This document shows, in pieces, positions 41,830-53,195 of a stretch of 64,000 nt of DNA. A program made the position numbers and the translations under genes. The DNA is taken from positions 79,713 through 143,712 of the forward strand of contig NW_019154053.1 of NCBI RefSeq assembly GCF_001653235.2. Direction: 5' to 3'. Source of the stretch: Pochonia chlamydosporia 170 (Eukaryota > Ascomycota > Sordariomycetes > Hypocreales > Clavicipitaceae). Each line of letters starts with the position of its first letter. Position 1 is the stretch's first letter. A model generated the notes under the pieces. It searched no databases, was not told the DNA's origin, and worked only from the letters and a program-made list of their open reading frames with translations.

Positions 41830-43463
41830 TATAGTGATCACAAAGACATTGTCCAAGGGCAAGCCGCTGAGCGTCCCACTGTTTGTTTAAATGTGTAAAC
41901 AATGTCAAGCTAAAAATGCCACATTCGGCCGTAAACTTACCAACTGGCCGTAATGATTATCGCCGTCTCTGGCAGACGGCGGTTGCTTCAATAATTGGCG
42001 CCAAAACTGGCGTAATTGTGCACCCGATTCAATTAAACAGGTACCGGCGCCTGGGAACTATTTTGGCCATAACCGGCTGAACCTGCCCATGGCCGTACCC
42101 ATGTCTGAGGGGCTGGGCTGCACGATTGTGCTGCATGTCGCTTTCAACAATCCCAATACCGCCATTTTCAGTGGGAAATAAACATTTGCTTCTTACAGCT
42201 GTGACACTTGCCCTGTTGAACTCCTCCTGACCATTCCATCATATCGATACCATGCTGCCTAAAGAGGAAGACTGCATGTCGCCTGCCCATCCAACTTCTG
42301 TCTCTACCAAAAGGTCTACTTTCACTTTGGACGTGATTCTTGATCTCCATAGCTTGTTCAAGTCACGAACGCGACTCTGATGCAGGTCTTGTTGCAACGC
42401 GCCTGGCAGGGGACTTGCAGTACCATTTCCTATTCAGACGTTAGCCAGGACTGGCGTCTCTTAAACCCTGCTTAGCGCAATAATCCTTGTCACTTGACTG
42501 TCCCGACCTGACTGTCCCGAGCCATTCCGCCCGACGTTGACCTCTAAAATTGTCTTCAACGAAGAATAAAACGGCTGCATCGAATGAAACAAATAAAAAT
42601 ATTACTTTGGTTGCACAGTATAGCGTTGGGTATCTACTTGCGTAAGCTTTACCACATGATCAGCAGTGGTTGTGCGCTGGTGCGTGCCGAAAGCTAGATT
42701 TGGACAGAAGTCGAATTCTACTAAAAACGGTTCCATCGCCAAACGTCCCTCACTTTGGAGCATTCTGATATCGCTATACAAAACTGTCATTCACTTTAGT
42801 CCTAATCTCCAACTGCAGGTGGCTGGACGTCATATAATTAAAATTTCCCAGGCTAATCTCTCCTCCGTCATGCAACGCGAATATCCTAACCACATATCAG
42901 CGAATACAGGTCTATTTAGGTCATACGGCTGAGTATCATTAAGAAAAGAATCCATGTGAGACGGACTATGCCGACTTGGGGCATACATTTCTCACACATG
43001 CCGGCTTTCCTGCACTTTGCGTCTGTCAACTGGTCTGCGTACTCCTGAGCATTACGCATCTTGAACGGTTACGATAGGAAGACGGTGCCGTGGTTTTAGC
43101 TAAAGGCTCGTATAGATCATCGCATTATCACGGTAGATATGTTGAATATGCGTTCTTATGAATTCAAACTTAATTTCTACCCAAAAAGACAGATCTTAGC
43201 ATTGCTGTGCACTGTCCGATTGCGATACCGGAAAGTTACCACCCCTATCTGCCAGACGGTTGGGGACCACGACAGCAACGTAAACATTGGCTGGCAGTCG
43301 AAGGCCACGGGAGAACTGAGTCTGAAGAAGCAAGGTAGGACCTTTCAGGTCGGCCTTAGTATATATGGATTAAATTTCCTGTCCATTGTTGCACTTCTAG
43401 AATTCCTACAATTTGCAGCTCCTTTATTGCATACCTTACAAAGCAGTTTTAGTCCAATATTAG
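41830..43463. other. Gene-free interval
   Basis: Only short overlapping frames are seen, and no domain or repeat is recognised. The last few hundred bases presumably carry the promoter of the 43464 gene. Confidence 0.5.
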
Positions 43464-45446
43464 ATGGAAATGCTGTCCGGTATCTCAATGATGCCATTCC
43501 AGATGGCAGTCCGCCTCCTCTCTCCCGTGCTTATTGTTCTTACCATCCTGACTTTGTTTGCCTCTGCCTACGTTCCCAGTGCTGGCTGTGTTGGTGAAGT
43601 GTCCAGTGTTTCCCGAGCCCCGGGTTTAATAGACGTTTTCACTGTCGGGTCCGACGGGAAGGTCTACACAGCTGCGTGGACACCAAGAGATGTATCCTTC
43701 CGCGGATGGTGGCACATTGCTTCGACATCAGATATCGAAGTTCCACCCTGTTCCTCTGTTTCAGTCGTATCCAGGTCGTTGGATAAGTTGGACGTCTTCG
43801 TTGCCGGTATCGATGGTCGGGTGTACTCGGCTTCGTGGGCACAAGGGGACACGACATGGCATGGTTGGTTCTTCATTAATGCGGAGGTGTTGCCAGGCTC
43901 GCATATTGAATCTATTTCTCGTTCGGACGGCAAAATTGATTTGTTTGTCACGGGCCTGGACGAAAGAGTTTGGCACGCTTCGTTCCAGCACAGCGACTTC
44001 GCAGCCACTCGCTGGGCACCGATTGGAACACTCAAAGTATCGCCTGCCTCCCGCATTGGGTCTGTGTCTCGTGACAAGGGTAAGATTGATGTGTTCGTCA
44101 CGGGAGCTGATGGTCTTATCTACTCTTCATCGTGGGAGCCTGGCCTGAGCAAGTTCCGTGACTGGGTGCACATCGGTGGACGAACAGTACCTGGCACTCC
44201 TATCACGGCAGTCTCACGAGCGGAAAATCAGATCGATATTTTCCTTATCGGTTTGGACGAGAAGGTTTGGACGAGCTACTATCGCCCTGGCAGAACGACA
44301 TATGGCGGTTGGAGATCTATTCCATCAGCGAACTTTCCACCGCACACAATCGTGTCAGCCGTAGTACCGTCAGTTCACGACATCCATATCTTTGCCACGT
44401 CAAGGACCGGCGCCATAATTACCACTTTCCAGAAGGACGCCACACCGGAGTGGTCAGCCTGGGAGTCGGTACGTCGCGGAACAACAGTTCCTGGGGCACC
44501 CGTCGGTGCACTCAGGCGCGGCCCCGGAAAGATCGACGTGTTCATGACTGGTATCGATGCAAAAGTCAGAACATCAGCTTGGCAGGTTGGCCCAAGTGGT
44601 TTCGGGAACTGGGCTTCAGTCGGTACCCTTGTCGGAGGCATGACCGACCCTAAACCTGGTCAATGGAGGGAAGTGGGCATTGCATACGGGGTTGAGAACT
44701 CTGACTTTTCAGATGAGGCCCAAGGCATAGCCACTGACAACAACTTCTGGTACCTGTCAACTAACACGAAAGACAACAAGTCCGTCCGGAAGGTCAGTAA
44801 TGCCGGGGATGTGGTAGCAACGATAAAAGTGCCAATGAACGGCGAGGATGTGCATGTCGGCGCATTATCACATTATCAAGGATGGCTGTATGTCCCAATT
44901 CAATACCCACATGGCATCTGGAAATTCAGGGCCGATTTTACCCGGGAAGAGTGGCTTCCCATTGGTATCTCAGACAATGTTCTCTCCTTCGCTGCCATCA
45001 ATCCATTGAATGGAAGATTGTACACGACTCGTTTTGACATATATACACTCCAGACCCCTACTCTCTATGCTTATGACCGCAACACCATGACAAGGAAGCC
45101 AGAAGACGATATTATCCTGGGCTCAACACCTATCCCTCTAGCCAATATTCAAGGTGGAGTGTTCACCGCACGTGGGCGGCTTATTCTTGTGACAAGCGAT
45201 GCGGAAGCGTACGACTACTCGAACTACTTGTTTGTATTTTCGGCAAGAACTGGGTATTGCTTCGGCATGAAATCTCTGGGAAGCTACGGATCGGCTGGTT
45301 CTGAGACGGAATCCGTCGCTGTGCGACCGTGGAGATTCGATTCGAGACGGGCCCCTGTGCATGTCTTGGAGCTGGACAATGATATCTGGACGGCGGATGA
45401 CTTTTATATTCACAGCTATTCTGTACCATTTCCAGACCTTCTTTAA
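43464..45446 (+). CDS. Secreted PLL-like seven-bladed beta-propeller (lectin-like) with second propeller-like domain
   Basis: 660 residues in one exon. A hydrophobic signal (VLIVLTILTLFASAYV) follows ATG 43503, which is a better start than 43464. Residues about 45-395 are seven repeats of about 48-50 residues of the form VSRxxGxIDVFVxGxDxxVYxxxW...GWxxI, the pattern of the Photorhabdus-type PLL seven-bladed lectins. Blade 6 is the most degenerate. From about 400 a different domain begins (GIATDNNFWYLSTNTKD) with sheet-like repeats, possibly a second propeller. It probably acts outside the cell and binds glycans. Sugar specificity and fungal role are unknown. Single-exon structure and the bacterial-type fold make horizontal origin possible. 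Confidence 0.8.
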   Translation: MEMLSGISMMPFQMAVRLLSPVLIVLTILTLFASAYVPSAGCVGEVSSVSRAPGLIDVFTVGSDGKVYTAAWTPRDVSFRGWWHIASTSDIEVPPCSSVSVVSRSLDKLDVFVAGIDGRVYSASWAQGDTTWHGWFFINAEVLPGSHIESISRSDGKIDLFVTGLDERVWHASFQHSDFAATRWAPIGTLKVSPASRIGSVSRDKGKIDVFVTGADGLIYSSSWEPGLSKFRDWVHIGGRTVPGTPITAVSRAENQIDIFLIGLDEKVWTSYYRPGRTTYGGWRSIPSANFPPHTIVSAVVPSVHDIHIFATSRTGAIITTFQKDATPEWSAWESVRRGTTVPGAPVGALRRGPGKIDVFMTGIDAKVRTSAWQVGPSGFGNWASVGTLVGGMTDPKPGQWREVGIAYGVENSDFSDEAQGIATDNNFWYLSTNTKDNKSVRKVSNAGDVVATIKVPMNGEDVHVGALSHYQGWLYVPIQYPHGIWKFRADFTREEWLPIGISDNVLSFAAINPLNGRLYTTRFDIYTLQTPTLYAYDRNTMTRKPEDDIILGSTPIPLANIQGGVFTARGRLILVTSDAEAYDYSNYLFVFSARTGYCFGMKSLGSYGSAGSETESVAVRPWRFDSRRAPVHVLELDNDIWTADDFYIHSYSVPFPDLL

Positions 45447-46664
45447 TTTCCTCGAAATAGTCATTACTTATGTCAAGCTGTATTTCTTTTTCCCTTCGCT
45501 CATGGTCGGCCTTCAGTTGGGAACATGCTCCAGAATGGTGGGCTTCGGTCCAAGCATCTGCCGTTTCACTTCTAGTCTCCCTATAATAATAGTTAATACT
45601 TCATTTAATTGACCACATACACTGAAATATTGAGCTCGATGTTGCTCATGATTCGACGCTGTGTCGCTTCAAGTAAATCTTGGGATTGTCAAAACGAAGC
45701 AGTATAAATGCAATGGCTGTTATGCGAAGCGCGCCATTCCAAGTACCAATCTGACGCAGGCATCCGCGACAACACTTTCTTAAAACCATGCTGTCAATAT
45801 TACTGTATCTCTATTAATATAATGATGATAACTACCATCGTCAAAACCATCGTTAATGTAACGGGCTGATCCAGTGGCCAAAACATGACGAAGACAACGC
45901 AACCGCAACGCACATAACACCCAGCATACGTTTCAGGTGCAAAGCCAAATATCCAAAGAACACAGAAAATAAGTTATTTTGATCCAAATCTACGCCGGCG
46001 TGCAGTAGGCAGGAAAAATACATCAACGGTATCCCTTTGACTGCGAAAGTGTTACGTTTTAGCGCGCCTCATTTCTACTTCGCGATACATCAGTCAGCCC
46101 CTCCATCCCCGTAGTAAACAATACAATCAATGCATTCATGACCCGAAAATGGAAGGTATGCCACAGTATTTGCAACCATTTAATACATAAAATTACACGG
46201 CTAATGGCTATCTAGGTGCAAAGCGCCTAGCTGCTTTGCCGCAAGGGGCGCCCAAACGACGCTGCATCCAGCCAAACGAGCCGCCTTCATCCCCCTTAAA
46301 ACCCCTACTGTGCAAAGGGTACAATGTAATTTAGTAAACTACCCATTTTTCGTCCGTGCGCTGCCTGACCCCCAGGTTGTATTTTTACTCCAACTCCCGC
46401 GCCAGTGGCACGGCCCGTCAAGTAATGACCCCTGTTCAGGTAATTTTATGAAATTACCTTGTTGAACCCCCCTTATCCACGCCTTCATATGACTTGAAAA
46501 CTCCCTACTGCCATTTCAACAGGGTGTTTTCAACAAGAGCTCCCTCCAATCTCTCTGTTACTGCACTTCTGCACTTCTACACCTCAACAAACAACGGAGA
46601 AAATATCATCAAGAGATAATCCCTCCACCCAAGAGAACTGTTTTCTCGTTAACGCTCGGCGACT
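45447..46664. other. Intergenic with repeat fragments
   Basis: Contains a short TGTAACGGGCTGA fragment at 45857 and the dispersed repeat at 46311-46365. No gene is recognised. Confidence 0.5.
46311..46365 (+). repeat. Dispersed repeat, copy 2
   Basis: Same block order as 20301-20360: GTGCAAAGGGTACAATGTAA, TAAACTAC, TTTTTCGTC. Boundaries are approximate. Confidence 0.6.
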
Positions 46665-47525
46665 ATGGGAGACCGAGACCAGGACCAGCCGTTTACAAGC
46701 CTTAAGCTGTGGATAGACCATGATGCCGCTGCTCTTATTTGCTGTCACGACAGATGCAGATGCGCCATCTCGATCAAAGCTTCGCGGGCGACATCACATT
46801 TGCAATACTCTCATGGCATCTCCACAGATCAGAGAAAAGGTTTAACACAGCAGCTGGCAGCATTTAAACTACGAAACCCCGAAGATATCACTACCCTCGA
46901 AGACGGCTCTCCTCAGCACTCATAATTGCGAATACACGAAGGTTTCGCATGCAATCAGTGCAAATTTCGAACCACTAGTCTCCAGATTATCACGAAACGA
47001 CATTACTCAAAGGGGCCTGAAGGCTATTCGTGCTCTTCTGCTACCGCCCCTAGGAAGTTCGCTGCTCAAAAAGAAGATTTCGTTGAATCCGTGCGGCTAC
47101 AGATATGGATCACAGGCCCAGGACGAAAGTATTGGATTGTTGCGGATGACAGCAACGCAGCGGACTCCGCTAGGAACCAGCGAGTCAACAAAAAAGAAGT
47201 GGATCATTATCAGTCAGTGCGACAGCGAGAGAACGAGAGGGACCGCATCCGCGGGTTGCGGGCGGCCGAAACATGGATTGACAATTCAGGTACCCCATCG
47301 CTATCCTTCGCTGAACAACGGCCTTGGCTGGAGCGGACTGGTTGGGAGGAGACATTCAGGAAGAAAAACCGTCACCTCCTCGCCGCTCTTGTAAGTGTTC
47401 CGCGATATGGATCAGATGCAAAGCCCTACCTACTACTGCGGAAAGGTGTTGATGGGCTTGAACAAGATCTCGTAAGCCCGGCGAGCGACGAGCGAAGAAT
47501 TGCCCACATTCTTCGATTATTCGAC
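46665..47525 (+). pseudogene. OrsD-family (DUF3505) zinc-finger gene, copy 2, broken
   Basis: The first block (46665-46922) ends at an in-frame TAA (46923-46925), and the same frame resumes with LRIHEGFACNQCKFRTTSLQ, the second zinc finger of the family. It continues through a WITGPGRKYWIV segment, a charged linker and the PWLERTGWEETF motif equivalent to RTQWLAIYGG in copy 1. At HILRLFDP it is cut by the 249-bp repeat beginning at 47526. The missing remainder is the C-terminal third. Role unknown. Confidence 0.78.
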
Positions 47526-47774
47526 CCTACGAGTACAGACAAATCCAACTCTACTACGGTTGGATTTGTAATTTGGTGAAATTAAGCATGATCAAGGGTG
47601 CTAGAGTTGGGTTTCGCACACCCATGTGGAGTTGAAATTTGTTCTCTGATCCTTGTACAGTTGGATTAAATTCGACCAACTAGCTTCATGATATTTTGCC
47701 ACAGTCGCTAAAATTATCCAACGATAGTGAGCCAAAGAAAGCCGTCATTTCGGTAGTTCACTGTCAGGGGTACT
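47526..47774 (+). repeat. 249-bp repeat, copy 2 (truncates OrsD-family gene 2)
   Basis: Same length as 27250-27498 and nearly identical. Here the hairpin AAATCCAAC/GTTGGATTT at the left end is perfect. Confidence 0.9.
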
Positions 47775-48027
47775 CATCTCTTAAGGTGCTAACTGTGTTA
47801 ACTGCATACTCGTAGAAGAACAGTTCCAATTTCTGTACTGCCACATGACTACCATTTTTTTAACTTACAGCGAACCGTTTCTGGACTTTGCTTATGCTCT
47901 CGCTATACTTTAGCCGTTTTTGACGTAACACTTACTTGCATTTCGCGTGCTGGAAAGCTCGAGGTGTATAGGCTTTTACATCTGCGACTGGATAGTCGGT
48001 GATCTACAGTCGCCCACAGTCGCAAGA

Positions 48028-48468
48028 ATGGAGAGCGATATAGCCGTCGGGCCGTTTACGTTCCTACAGGTACATAGAACTCTTGTTTGCCGCGAATGTG
48101 CATTCGCTGTTCTTGTCAATGAAGTATCTTCACACCTTGTAAAGCGCCATCAGGAAATCACGGCTACGGAACGGCGCAACATTGTCAGAAAAGCGGCAGA
48201 TTTACCCGATGCCAGGCGCATTCAAGCTGATCTACAAGGATTTTGTTTTCCTCCTCCGACAATTGATTGCGTTCCACATCTAGCGCCGCCCAAGAAAGAT
48301 GGTCTTAAATGCCACGAATGTCCATATATAGCGCGGCAAGTACAGAAGATACAGAAACACTGCAAACTGAAGCACAAATGGGAGAATCCACAGGGGCCTG
48401 GAAGACCAGATACAAAGCGAAAGAAGGCGATGCAAAACGAGCTCAGCGGAAAGCAAGGCGGATATTAG
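48028..48468 (+). pseudogene. OrsD-family (DUF3505) N-terminal fragment, copy 3
   Basis: From ATG 48028 the frame encodes both family fingers: CRECAFAVLVNEVSSHLVKR with HQEI, and LKCHECPYIARQVQKIQKH followed by KHKWENPQGPGRP. It stops at 48468 shortly after KKAMQNEL, where the family normally continues into the PW...GVxCQRFF motif. It is therefore a truncated gene or a stand-alone two-finger protein of about 146 residues. The paralogue copies suggest truncation. Confidence 0.7.
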
Positions 48469-50007
48469 AAGAAGAAATGAATGATACAGCAGACACAGAG
48501 AGTGCGCTCTGCGTGAGCGATCAGCGTGACTCCGACCCCGAACCTCTGACGGTGAGAGTGCGGAGTTGTCAGACGAGCTCCCCGGTGATGTATGGTGATT
48601 GTAATGTATTCGTCGTGCGGAGCAAAGACCAAATACCTAACCTTTCGATGGCATTGACAGCTTGTTACTTCGACTATTGGACAACGACCGTTCTCAATTT
48701 GGCGTCGACTTCCTGACTGTCATAAGGAGCCAGCCCAGATGGTTGGATACACTTCTATGCCGAATCAGATGCAAACCTCACCACACCCCAGGTCAATGCT
48801 TTCAAATTGGCCTGTGACAATTGGAAAGACAGCTCAAAAGAATACCAACAGAAGAAACCAATCTTGTCAAAGCCATAAGCGTTGTGAGTTGACTCGGACG
48901 TAGCCCGTGACAGAAGGCACCTATTTTCCATTAATTGGTAGACAGCTCGTAAGCAAATGTAAAGGCTAATTTAGCGTTCAGATGTTCAATTTGCTGTGGA
49001 GCACGTACTTTAACAGTGGCCAGAATTAAGATGTGAAAGAAGATAATGCTTTTTATGAGATTAAGCCTTGCCGTTAGAAATATGCCAGCGTCATTCTCGC
49101 ATCACCTAACTCTTGGGAGTCCAGATCTGACCCACTAATTGCATATAAAAAGTAGATAATTGCCACGGATCCCCAGGTGCTGACATTCGGTGTCTAGGTG
49201 ATAAGTTGAATTGAGCTATGTATATTAGCCTCTATATGAGAACCTACCCTTCTTCATAGCCAAGCAATACAAGGCTGTTGAATGCCTGTAAAGCCATTCA
49301 AAACAGATGCCCCTAGTTATCCCGCAAGTTGCAAGCCCATGACTGGCAACATTAATGCTTTTCATGCGATCAAGCCGCGCTGAGTTAGAAACATGCTAGT
49401 GTCATTCTTGCATTAGCGATCCATTCCGGATGCTGTCCGGCGCATTGACCTGCGCCAACGCACATCCATGTTGCATTGCTTACATTTCCCAAAACGTGAC
49501 ACTTTTCTTCTTCACATACGAAGAGAACACTATCCGAACCGTTTAGATACGCTACTCAACAAAACCCGGAAAGATTCGAGTGCCGTAATAGGTTCAGACT
49601 AATGCAGAAGACCTGTGTGAGTGTTCATGAATTATGTCAGTATGATGGAACTTCGCTTGTGAGTCACACTTGGGAACGTGATGATTGGGCTAAACTCCAG
49701 AGCATTTCATATGGCTGTCTGAGTTACGTGCACATCTTACTCAAGCTGAACATGCCGCAATGTGATTGTCGCCGAGTCCCGTACGGAGGCAGGCCCCATT
49801 AGACAAATGCAGCGGCGATTTCGAAGACCAGGATTCGACTATTCAGTTTAAAAAGACAGCGACCTCCGCTTCAAATCGTTCACATCCAGAACATTCACAA
49901 TCCAAATCGAAAACGGGTTATCGACATTTGCTATCAGCATTTCCTCAGAGATATATCTTGTGCATAGATTTCGCAGTACGCTTTCCGCTGAACCTCTTCT
50001 CGGAGTC
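48469..50007. other. Gene-free interval with a degenerate direct repeat
   Basis: About 70 bp at 49044-49110 (AATGCTTTTTATGAGATTAA...CATTCTCGCAT) recurs in diverged form at 49353-49415. No gene is recognised. Confidence 0.5.
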
Positions 50008-51571
50008 ATGTTTTCACTTCAACCGTTTCAGCGGTCATTTATTCTGGTGATCGTCCTCCAGTTAATTTTCGGCCAAGTCGCTACTACGGCGTGTACGCCA
50101 GATAGTGATATTGGTGCGACGTTTGAAATTCACGAACCAGAAGTGCTTCATCCAGATGGGAAATTGGTCGTTCTGCACAGCAACTTCACCCGTCTGGAGT
50201 CGGATCTCCTGCCTAGATGGACACTTACTGACAAACGACCGATGCAAAACATTAGTAACGACCTGGTCCACCATAATCTGGCACACATACTGCTGCAGAT
50301 GAATGTTTCGTCCAAGGAAATGGCAAAGACTTTGAAAATTGGTGTCCCTGCTATGAGTAAATTCGCTCTAGGACTTCTCAACCGGACGGAGGCGGACGAG
50401 CTCAGTACTCGCCATTCCTTGGCTCCCCGTGGATGGGTTGGCGACGTTTTGAAAGCCCTCGCCCAGGTTGTCTTGCCAGGCGGGATTTATGGACTTTGCG
50501 CGTCCACTGCATCTGGCACTCTCAATGTATTCCTCCACTTTGCCTCCGAATTTCACGCAGGGAATTCGGGATCATTACCAATTACGGACGACCAAAACTT
50601 CTTCTTGTTCCCACTCCATGGCGACATTGCTACGAGTGGTACTTTTCATCATCCCTCAATCTAGAGGAACGGTCTGCTAATTACACAATAGGTCCACTTC
50701 GTGTTTACTACAACGCATGGAAACCCGATGGCTTTACATCTGATAGTATTATTGGGACAACCTTTAACCGCGATATTTACACGCCCTGGCCATTTGCGGG
50801 CTCTGGAGATGACCCAGATTTCGTGAAGACCACAAAGTATATCATCTTGCACGAGGCCACACATAGTGTGCAATACCGCTCGCTAGGATATAGCCTGGCA
50901 CTCTACGGGTGGAGCTATATCTACCACGGTTGTAAATGCGGTGGTTACAAATGCATTCCTTACGAGGACGAGGCACGTAGAAAAGAAGTAATATACACCA
51001 GTACAACCCTTCGCAGTATGAGCTAAGCTTATTTACTTCAGGGTGAACTGGATAACCTCCTCCTGCTTACTGGATCAGGTCGACTGTTCTTCGATGTTTG
51101 GCGTCGCATCGGTCTCAAGCCATTACTAGGATTTCCAACCTCCAAGAGCAATACACCATTCACAACGCGAAGGCGGTCAGAACTTTCTTTCCAACAAGGA
51201 ATATTGGAACTTGACTTGAGCAACCCAGCTACCGTCTGTTTCCGAACATTCACGAATGCTGAGGTTGAAGCTCGAAGCAACGCGAATTGCTTCATTAAGC
51301 CAGATTGTCGCAATAGACACCTCAAGGGAAGAATGCCACCACGCGATCCAAGAGACGACGAAGAACCACGTGATGTAAGCAGTTGCCTTAACTAGGTATT
51401 CACTAGATGCTTTGAGCTTTTCGTGCTAATGAGTCGCGCAAAAGTGTGTACAATCAGAGGTCGACGACCACAATGCCGCCTGTCGGGCTGCTGATAATCG
51501 CTGGAGGACGATTGAGACTAGGAGGGGATTTAGTTGCCCTTCTCTCTCAAGCATCGTCTATGGCAGGCTAT

Positions 51572-52646
51572 AGGGGTCACTGTTGCAAAACCCCAAAAAC
51601 CACGACGAGGGTGCCAAATTCGGTTAGCGGCGCTTTTGCTTGGCGCACGGTACATTGCTCGATGTACTTCAGCCTACGTTTCTTAGTTTTTTGGCTTTCA
51701 CGAAAGGGCAATGTCATATCAGAGGGTCCGCGGCGGACCAGCAGGGTTCTGTTTTATTTCACTCAGCGACTTGACACGTGAATGTGGTGGTTTAATTATC
51801 CTCATTCTCTTCTTCTTCATCTTTCACTGGTTTTGGTCTGTCACGTAGTAGTAGACTTGCTGGGCTGACTGGCCGTGGCGGAGAGTCCTCGACTTCAACC
51901 ACCTCATCATATGGGCCAGGAAGTGCTGGAGTTTTAGACCTGGCTCGTTGCTGGGTCCGAAAGGGGTTGGCCAAGCCGCAACGACCACAATAGTTGGCGC
52001 TTGTATAAATGGTGGTGAAGAGTTCATAGTGCTTCTTTCCATCTTGGATGCAATAGATATGCCCAGAGGGGATCTTTGAAGGATCCATTTGGCTTGACGA
52101 GAGATGAGAGCAAGTTGAAGGAGACGAGGTGAGGAATCTTGTTTCAGACCGAGCCTTTTAAGGAGAACAAAACAACATCGCCCTTCCTTACGGTGGATGA
52201 TGTCGCTAGACCGGTTTAAGCAGGAGGCTGCTGCGCTCGTCCGCTGCTGATCAGAAGCGGGGTTAGTGCGGTGATTCTCCGTCCGTCCATCGTGATCCTC
52301 ATCGCGAGGTGAACATTGTCGGCAGCTCGTCTTTCACTATTGTGCATTTAGATCGCGACTATAGCAAACCGAAATTCTTGCATTGACTTTATATAGAAAG
52401 ATCAATTGAGAATTGTTGAGAAACGAGTTCGCGATATGGTGCTGAAAATCATCTCTATAGCGGCAAATGGTTCGCCATTTTACAGTTGACGCGCCAAGTG
52501 ATCGACTAGACTGGCAGCAGGCCACCGCGCGAGCCCGCTGCTAGTCCGTGGTACATCGTTGATAGCGACCCGAAGTACCCAGATGACTAAGGACGTAAGA
52601 CCCTAAACCTAAAACGAAACGACCGGGGGTTTTGCAACAGTGCTCC
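51572..52646. mobile_element. TIR element of about 1.1 kb inside the HExxH gene
   Basis: The left end AGGGGTCACTGTTGCAAAACC and the reverse complement of the right end GGAGCACTGTTGCAAAACC match. CTAT precedes the left end (51568-51571) and follows the right end (52647-52650). Removing the element and one CTAT joins ...GRL with SPTVIV in frame. It carries one small minus-strand frame and no recognisable transposase. Superfamily unassigned. Confidence 0.75.
51792..52088 (-). CDS. Small protein carried by the TIR element
   Basis: 98 residues starting MDPSKIPSGHIYCIQDGKKH, with a CGRCG motif near the middle and a Ser/Pro and very acidic C-terminus (DEEEENED). It lies entirely inside the TIR element. 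It might be a remnant of an element-encoded protein or a captured gene. No family is recognised. Confidence 0.4.
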   Translation of the reverse strand: MDPSKIPSGHIYCIQDGKKHYELFTTIYTSANYCGRCGLANPFRTQQRARSKTPALPGPYDEVVEVEDSPPRPVSPASLLLRDRPKPVKDEEEENEDN

Positions 52647-52984
52647 CTATCGCCCACCGTAATCGTCACTCCACCAGTCACACCAGCACCCCCGCCTTCG
52701 CTCCCGGTATGTCCTCCTACTTGCAATAGGCATGTTGGTATATGTTATAAGCCGAATCCGCCACGTTACTGTGACGACGCGCCGCCAACTCCTTGCGAGG
52801 AGAAGTGGGCGGCATGTGGGCTGTAGCAGATAAGACTAACAGTGAGTGTGGCCTCTGCTATGGTCTTCCCTCCCCTGCCAGCTAAGACAAGAAGATATTG
52901 TATGAGTTACGACCCAGTTCATAGAATGTGAGGAAGTTGTGTGGCAGAGTAACTACAGGAGGAAGTCCATAGAGTGAACCTACT

Positions 52985-53195
52985 TGTAACGGGCTGAGCC
53001 GTTGAGGTGCACTCGGCTGATGCCGATGCTAATAACGCCACCAAATGAAGGTCTCACATTCAACCCCTAAGCGTAGAAGTATGTAACTAGCCAGCCAGCT
53101 CTCGAAGAGAGCTTTCAGTTCTTCTTCTCTTCAATGCAATCAATTTGTTGGCTTCCAAGCACGCTTCTGGCTGAATAAGCCCCGTGCCCCTTACA
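52985..53195 (+). mobile_element. Solo LTR of the TGTAACGGG family
   Basis: 211 bp beginning TGTAACGGGCTGAGCC and ending GCCCCTTACA. No clean target duplication is visible. Confidence 0.65.

Larger units (their letters stand above)
50008..52826 (+). pseudogene. Secreted HExxH metalloprotease-like gene, four exons, interrupted by a TIR element
   Basis: Model: exons 50008-50638, 50692-50987, 51042-51374 and about 51445-52826, the last holding a 1.1-kb insertion. Intron 1 (GTACTT...CAATAG, 53 bp) with branch-like GCTAAT, and intron 2 (GTAATA...TTCAG, 54 bp), both keep the frame. Intron 3 starts GTAAGC; its acceptor is 51444 or possibly 51457. The signal peptide is FILVIVLQLIFGQVATTA. A zinc-binding HEATH lies at residues 264-268, followed by a Cys-rich CKCGGYKC and PYEDEA. 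After the insertion the frame resumes as a Pro/Thr linker and a Cys-rich tail (CPPTCNRHVGICYKP...CEEKWAACGL). The family is not recognised; a secreted gluzincin-like enzyme is an inference. An upstream ATG at 49960 is also in frame. Confidence 0.65.

Noticed and set aside
50639..50691. Frameshift in the HExxH gene at about 50.64 kb
   Set aside because: A 53-bp GT-AG intron with a branch-like GCTAAT explains the phase change and yields a continuous frame.
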